Shown here: piece after piece, positions 58,613 through 64,000 of the stretch | How the letters are laid out: each line of letters begins with the position of its first letter | Numbering within the stretch: position 1 is the first letter of the stretch | Source: Agaricus subrufescens | Lineage: Eukaryota; Basidiomycota; Agaricomycetes; Agaricales; Agaricaceae | Assembly: GCA_029945375.1 (NCBI GenBank) | Contig: CM057062.1 | Location: forward strand, 248,001 to 312,000 | Length of the DNA stretch: 64,000 bases | Direction of reading: 5' to 3' | Notes under the pieces: generated by a model | Database searches by the model: none | What the model was told of the DNA's origin: nothing | The model's input: the letters and a program-made list of their open reading frames with translations, nothing else | Made by a program: the position numbers and the translations under genes

Positions 58613-61578
58613 ATGGGTCATCCTGAAGAAGTCGACGTTATCGTATGTGGCGGTGGTCCCGCTGGTATGAGTATACATGTGTGTCATCGTCGTTTAACTA
58701 ATCCCTCTTTCAACAGGCTGTGTCGTTGCCGGCCGTCTAGCGCATGCCGACCCCAACTTAAAGGTTATGCTCATCGAAGGTAATCACCCTTGTCTTATAC
58801 TACCTTCTACAATTAACGTTGGTGTAGGTGGTGCCAACAACCGTGATGACCCCTGGGTCTACAGGCCAGGTATCTTCGTTAGGAACATGCAACGCGATGG
58901 AATGTAAGATATATCTGTCCATCATCATCTTCGTTACTACCTATACAACCTATTCACTTACAGTAATGAGAAAGCGACATTCTACGTTGATTCTGAGAAA
59001 TCTCCTCACCTTCGTGGAAGGAGATCTATTGTTCCTTGCGCTAACATCCTAGGCGGTGGTAGTAGGTCGGTATTTGTCACCATCACCTCCTTGACTCCAT
59101 GACCTAACCAGCGCTTCAGTATCAACTTCCAGATGTACACTAGGGTACGTAGTTTCTAACACTCACCTTGAGAGCACATTTAAATGACGTTGACTCTATT
59201 AGGCATCTGGTTCTGACTGGGGTATTTAATTTTTCATCAATCAACCCGTGTATCAAAACACTTAAGTGTTATACAGATGACTTCAAACAACCCGGATGGA
59301 CCGCCAAAGGTATTGTAAAGTATGCTATCTATGTCAATCAATCAACTGATTGAATTTCTCGTCTCTTTCTCTTACAATAGACCTTCTTCCTCTCATGAAG
59401 CGAGTACGTCTTTTTTATCTCCTAAAATAGTAATCGAGTCTGATATGTTTCTTTTTTTGTCTTATCTTTCCAGCTCGAGAACTACCAAAAGCCAACCAAT
59501 AACAACACCCACGGTTATGATGGTCCTATTGCCATTTCTAATGGTGGAACCATCACCGCATTGGCTCAAGACTTCTTACGTGCCTCTGATTCTTTGGGTA
59601 TTCCTTTCAGTGGTACGTACATATTCTCATTCCCTATTATATTCCCATTACTCTTCTTTTTCCTTCGCTTCCCCGCACAAATCGACTGAGATCCCTTTCT
59701 ACATTACACTAGATGATATTCAAGATCTTCAAACATCCCACGCGTCCGAAATCTGGGCTAAATATATCAACCGACACACTGGTCGTCGCTCAGACGCAGC
59801 TACAGCCTACGTCCACAGTGTAATGGACATCCAATCCAACTTATACCTTCGCACAAATGCTCGTGTAAACCGAGTTATCTTCGAAGGAAATAAAGCTGTT
59901 GGTGTAGCTTACGTTCCTGCTAGGAACAGAGCCGACGGCGGTCAATTGTTGGAAACGATCGTCAAAGCCCGAAAATGCGTTGTTTTGAGTTCGGGAACTC
60001 TTGGTACTCCACAGATCCTCGAGAGGAGTGGTGTTGGAAAGCAAGAGTTGTTGAAGAAGTTGGATATTAAATGTGTCAGTGATTTGCCAGGTGTCGGTGA
60101 ACAGTATCAAGATCATTATACGACCTTGTCGAGTAAGTTGCCTTGGGAACTTTTGTTTTGGATCAATGCTGATGTTCTTTTACTTAGTCTTCCGTGTTTC
60201 TGAACAATCTCAGACAGTCGACGATTTCTTAAGGGGTGTTCCCGAGGTCCGACGCGAATTCTTCCAGGAATGGGAAGTTTCTCCAGAGAAAGCTCGTCTG
60301 TCATCGAATGCCATTGATGCAGGATTCAAAATCCGCCCAACAGAGGCTGAACTGAAAGAAATGGGTCCCGAATTCAATGCATTATGGGACAGGTACTTCA
60401 AGAACAAGCCGGACAAACCGGTCATGTTTGGTTCGATCGTCAGTGGTGCGTATGCTGATCATACGTTGTTGCCTCCTGGAAAATACATCACTATGTGGGT
60501 ATCTTTCTTGTTTCGAAAAGGTGCTGTTTATGTTTACTTTCGTGTATAGGTTCCAATATCTGGAGTATCCCGCTAGTCGTGGCAAGGTGAGCTTTCCGCG
60601 TTTATAGATGCTGACAAGGAAATAACGAGAGATTAGATCCATATCTCTTCTCCAAGCCCATACAAGGAACCATTCTTCGATTCTGGTTTCATGAACGATA
60701 AAGCCGATTTCGCCCCTATCAGGTGGAGTTACAAGGTTACTCGTGAACTCGCTCGTCGTATGGATGGTACGTCTCCCTTCATCCAATCGATATACAATAT
60801 TCACCACTTACATTTTTCACAGCCTTCCGCGGAGAGCTGACTTCTCATCACCCACACTTCCACCCTGATTCGCCAGCTGCATGTCAAGACATCGATCTCA
60901 AGACTGCCAAAGATATCTTGCCAGACAGTTTCACCACTGGTCTACACATGGGCACTTGGCATAAACCTGGTGAAATGTATGACGCGAACAAGACACATGA
61001 GAGCATCAAGTATTCTAAGGATGATGACAAAGCCATTGACGACTGGATCTCTGGTATGTTCCTCTCAATTGTCTGATGACTTGGCAAGGATTGATTTGAT
61101 TAAATGTGCTTAGACCACGTTGAGACGACTTGGCACAGTCTTGGAACTTGTGCTATGAAGCCAAGAGAGGAAGGTGGTGTCGTTGACGCTCGTTTGAACG
61201 TCTATGGTAAAGCCTTAATCTCTTATACCGGTTTTTGCTTCGATCTTATTCCCGTACAGGCACTCAAAATTTGAAATGTGTTGACTTGAGTATTTGCCCT
61301 GTACGTACATTATCAAGGAGAAGTACAATTCATTCAATAATGCTGACTGGAAATTCTAAAGGACAACTTGGGCACTAACACTTACTCTTCCGCTCTCCTT
61401 GTCGGTGAGAAAGGAGCTGATTTACTTGCTGAAGATCTCGGTACGTCCTCTTCCCTCAATCATTCCCGTCACAAGAGATCTAACTTTGCGATAAGGCCTC
61501 AAACTCAAGTTCCCTCACGCCCCCGTTCCCCATGCCCCCGTCCCAAAGGGTGTTCCCGCCACTCAACAAGTTCGTTAA
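58613..61578 (+). CDS. AOX1: Alcohol (methanol) oxidase, GMC oxidoreductase family
   Basis: This FAD-dependent oxidase turns methanol or short primary alcohols into aldehyde plus hydrogen peroxide. In wood-decay fungi it is proposed to supply peroxide from lignin-derived methanol. The start MGHPEEVDVIVCGGGPAG carries the dinucleotide-binding motif GGGPAG. Then come GRLAHADPNLKVMLIEGG, NILGGGSSINFQMYTRASGSDW (GMC signature 1 region), SSGTLGTPQILERSGVG (GMC signature 2), DLPGVGEQYQDHY, and the catalytic region TTWHSLGTCAMKPR followed by NTYSSALLVGEKGADL. At least 15 short introns are needed. The last exon ends PVPKGVPATQQVR with no SKL-type peroxisomal signal, as in agaricomycete enzymes that can be extracellular. 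The total is about 650 residues, the normal length. The 3' end faces the cyclophilin gene 258 bp away. Confidence 0.93.
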
Positions 61579-61836
61579 ACGGGCCCTCAACATCGCACTT
61601 ATTCTCCTCTCTTGTATTTTAATTTCATTCTGCTCTCAAAAATCCTCAAAACTTGAAACAAACCTGCGGTTTTCTTCTGTGCGTTGCAATCTCTTGATGT
61701 GTACGATGCTGTGGTGGTTGTGAATTTATGCGAATAACGTTTATGTATGTATTTGTTGTACAAGCTCTGAAATATGACGTGAATTCTCAAAGTATCTGCG
61801 TTCTTGTAACATGTCATAATCAATCATATAAGAGAA

Positions 61837-62873
61837 TCACATTTCGCCACATTCTGTTCACAATATCAGCGCCGATATTGGACAAAGGGATTTGGTTACG
61901 GACCGATGATCTTGACCACAAGTTTTGGCCTGTTGTTCGGGCCGGTAGGCACATTCTCAATTTTTCGTAACGTCAACATTCCTTCGGTGACCTTCCCGAA
62001 TACTACGTGTTTTCCGTCCAGAAAATCGCATTTTGCTGTGGTGACGAAGAACTGGAGATAAGTTTGTTGAGTTGCGATGACATAGGAAACGTAGTTGTGA
62101 AATTTTTTGTACCTGGCAACCGTTTGTGTCGGGACCGGAATTGGCCTGGGATTCCGCCTAGTCAACGACAAGGGTAGAGGGAATGATATGTTTGGATACC
62201 ATAGATAAAAGACCCGGGCCGACGTGCTTCTCAACGAAATTTTCGTCCTGAGAAAGATCAAGGTTGTGTGAATGGAATATATATCAAGGAGGCTGGGAAG
62301 CGTACTGGAAACTTTTCTCCATATATCGAAAAAGAACCTGTCCCATCGCCTTTGAGAAAATCTCCACCTTCATAATGATGAACTCAGGAAATCGTTAGAA
62401 CGAGTCGAGGCAGTGACTACCTTGGCACATGAATCCCTGGACACTGTTCGAAATTTTGTTCAGAATGTCGCGCAACAGGAAGGTGTTATCGAGGGACATC
62501 AATCTTACACTCTGAAACATGAGAATAGATTAACATCGAAGTCGGATGATGAGTGGAAAAACTCTACCTGTGGAAAGTGGCGTTCTTATAGCCTTGTGGT
62601 CGCGAGTTCACTCTTCAGGATGACAAGAATGGGGCTGAGACTCAGGATAAGCAATAAGATAAGAGCATACCTGTATTCTCCGGTACACAGTTGCCTGAAA
62701 TTCTCTGCAGTTCTGCACGAAAACCCCCGTCACATAAGTGTAGTCTGTACTTTCTGGAATCAAACGCACTTTGGAACAACATCACTGAATAGCTCAAACT
62801 TCATCCTACCTGCCGGTGTTTCTCCAATCTGAATGTCCATGAACACCACCGGGCGCTGGGGGCTTGTGGCCAT
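61837..62873 (-). CDS. PPIH: Peptidyl-prolyl cis-trans isomerase, cyclophilin H type
   Basis: Cyclophilin H is a small cyclophilin that binds the U4/U6.U5 tri-snRNP. The start is the ATG at 62873 ([20 protein letters not shown]). Blocks in order: [131 protein letters not shown] and the final IIECGEM. The ENVPTGPNN and C-terminal CGEM sequences are typical of the H subtype. About nine introns in 1 kb split the small gene. Restoring the catalytic FHR motif requires a 3-nt exon at 62509-62511. An upstream in-frame ATG at 62942 would add a non-conserved extension. Confidence 0.92.
62509..62511 (-). other. Predicted 3-nt microexon (AGT) in cyclophilin H
   Basis: AGT lies between a TTTCAG acceptor and a GTAAGA donor. 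The flanking introns are 62512-62567 (56 nt) and 62444-62508 (65 nt). Splicing AG + A GT + T gives Arg-Val and restores [15 protein letters not shown] at the exact family length. Skipping it yields Ser instead of the catalytic Arg and loses one residue. Confidence 0.7.
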
Positions 62874-63436
62874 TGCTGATGAATTACGATCGAAGCAAGT
62901 GGCTGGATCTCGGCATCCGAAGTTATTGTTTGGCAGGGGCAATCAAAACAAACATACATTTGCATTCCCCTCGTCATGAGTAAGTTATGAGTATCCTCCA
63001 CAACCAATCCAATGCAAAAGCTAAAGCCTTTCAAAATAGATTCAATCGCAAGCTGGATATTTCCAGGCGCTTTTTCCATGTTATCTGAGCCCGCCGCTAG
63101 GTCAGCTTGCACTCTGTGATTGTCTCAGCGCCGTTACTGGGGTCGTTCTTATATATTGCATTATTTTATATCAACCGATCAATTCCCTTGGGAACGGGAC
63201 GGGCCAAACTTATATTTGTTCTTCAAGCGCACTCACAATTGTTTCCTGTAAAATCACCGGAAGACCTCGTTAAACGGCTAATTGGCAGCTAGATTGGAAG
63301 TAGTCAATGGTAACAAAATGTGAATGCCCAAGCGGAATCAATTTTTACTCTCGCATGCAATCACAAGTCCGTATACTGATAGGACAGGGCAGATTGGTGT
63401 ATCAACTACTGTAATTGTGAGTAGCACCTTTTGTAA
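62874..63436. other. Intergenic, no feature seen
   Basis: Promoter region of the cyclophilin gene and 3' flank of the methyltransferase gene. No convincing ORF or repeat. Confidence 0.5.
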
Positions 63437-64000
63437 TCACAACTGGGGCTTTTGCGCCACAAATATCCAAAGCTCATAAAACGTCGCTGGTGTTGCTTCG
63501 CAAAGCTGCATAAAGTCATCAACAGCCGCGTCATACTCATCTTCAGCTCCAAATCTCCCTTCCAGAATCATCGGCTGCTTCATACTTCCACCCTCCGATA
63601 CCAATCTCGCCTCCCCATGAACCCAAAGGTAGACCTCGCTTCTCAAGAACTTTCACATTTACAAAACCTGCCTCTTGAAGCCAACACTCCAGGAAAGAGA
63701 AAGCGTTGATAACGATTTTGTTCTTGAAGCAATGATCGTTTCTCGCCTTGAACAACTTGTGGTTCTGTATGGCTTCGGACGGGGATTGCAAAATATCATG
63801 CGGTTCGAGGAATTGGATCCATCCTCCTGGAATTAACGTCCGATGAATCTCTGATAAAGAAATACGCCATTGCTCGGGATTGTGGCTACCAGCCATGAGG
63901 CGTTGATGCACAAGCGAGAATTTATGGGTCCAGTCACTTGGGAGGGAAGTGATTGAGGACGTTAGGAATTTGACATTGGGTGGTAAGGTTCGAGGTTGAG
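63437..64000 (-). pseudogene. SAM-dependent methyltransferase (LaeA/UMTA-like), partial, apparent frameshift
   Basis: C-terminal half of a class I methyltransferase, cut by the right window edge. From the edge inward: LPPNVKFLTSSITSLPSDW, KFSLVHQRLMAG, WRISLSEIHRTLIPGGWIQF (post-motif III region), WLQEAGFVNVKVLEKRGLP and LGSWGGEIGIGG. The expected continuation (SMKQPMILEGRFGAEDEYDA, then ATPATFYELWIFVAQKP) lies in another frame that is open to 63437. The change happens near 63585-63620, where there is no room for an intron. Either a small indel truncates the protein or the base sequence has an error. Such enzymes in fungi often methylate secondary metabolites or act in regulation; the substrate here is unknown. 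Confidence 0.6.

Overview
The window is nuclear DNA from a filamentous basidiomycete fungus, most likely an agaricomycete. The evidence is dense, short introns (mostly about 45-70 nt, GT-AG), a basidiomycete-type alcohol oxidase, a long-insert G-alpha protein of the agaricomycete kind, and many lineage-specific F-box genes. I see no rRNA, tRNA, CRISPR array, plasmid or phage feature and no transposon protein. The window cuts one gene at the left edge and one at the right edge.

Layout. Positions 1-705 hold a partial gene of unknown function. Positions 1255-4117 hold an F-box gene of family A and a decayed tandem copy. Positions 5746-7103 hold a G-alpha subunit whose GTPase residues are altered. 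Positions 8464-11699 hold an Lsh/DDM1/Irc5-type SNF2 remodeller with an AT-hook. Positions 11700-16254 are gene-poor and contain a perfect 108-bp tandem duplication. On the minus strand follow a second, divergent G-alpha gene (16255-18486), a formamidase/acetamidase (19171-20440) and the mismatch-repair gene PMS1 (20754-24324). Then come a secreted PLC-like phosphodiesterase (25038-26551), the TFIIIB subunit BRF1 (27226-29538), and two HMG-box-type genes (29753-30371 and 31699-32187, the second apparently frameshifted).

Positions 33293-41914 are an F-box island on the minus strand: two family B genes, two family A genes and a family A relic. A prolyl-4-hydroxylase-like oxygenase (42187-43016) and a cyclin-box gene (43272-45345) follow, then two tandem family C F-box genes (46120-49016) and an unknown gene (49426-50110). 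The right end holds a very large Fab1/PIKfyve-like lipid kinase without an obvious FYVE domain (51557-57891), an alcohol oxidase (58613-61578), a spliceosomal-type cyclophilin H (61837-62873) and a partial SAM methyltransferase with an apparent frameshift (63437-64000).

Biologically this is conserved single-copy housekeeping genes (chromatin, mismatch repair, Pol III transcription, spliceosome, phosphoinositide signalling) interleaved with fast-evolving F-box tandem arrays and signalling paralogues. The strongest oddities are a G-alpha of normal length that lacks all three classical GTP-hydrolysis determinants, a predicted 3-nt microexon completing the catalytic-arginine codon of the cyclophilin, a predicted 9-nt microexon in the amidase, and an inverted duplication of family A genes that carried promoter and downstream flank along. 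Gene models were assembled by eye from ORFs and splice signals. Exon joins called uncertain below should be tested with RNA reads.
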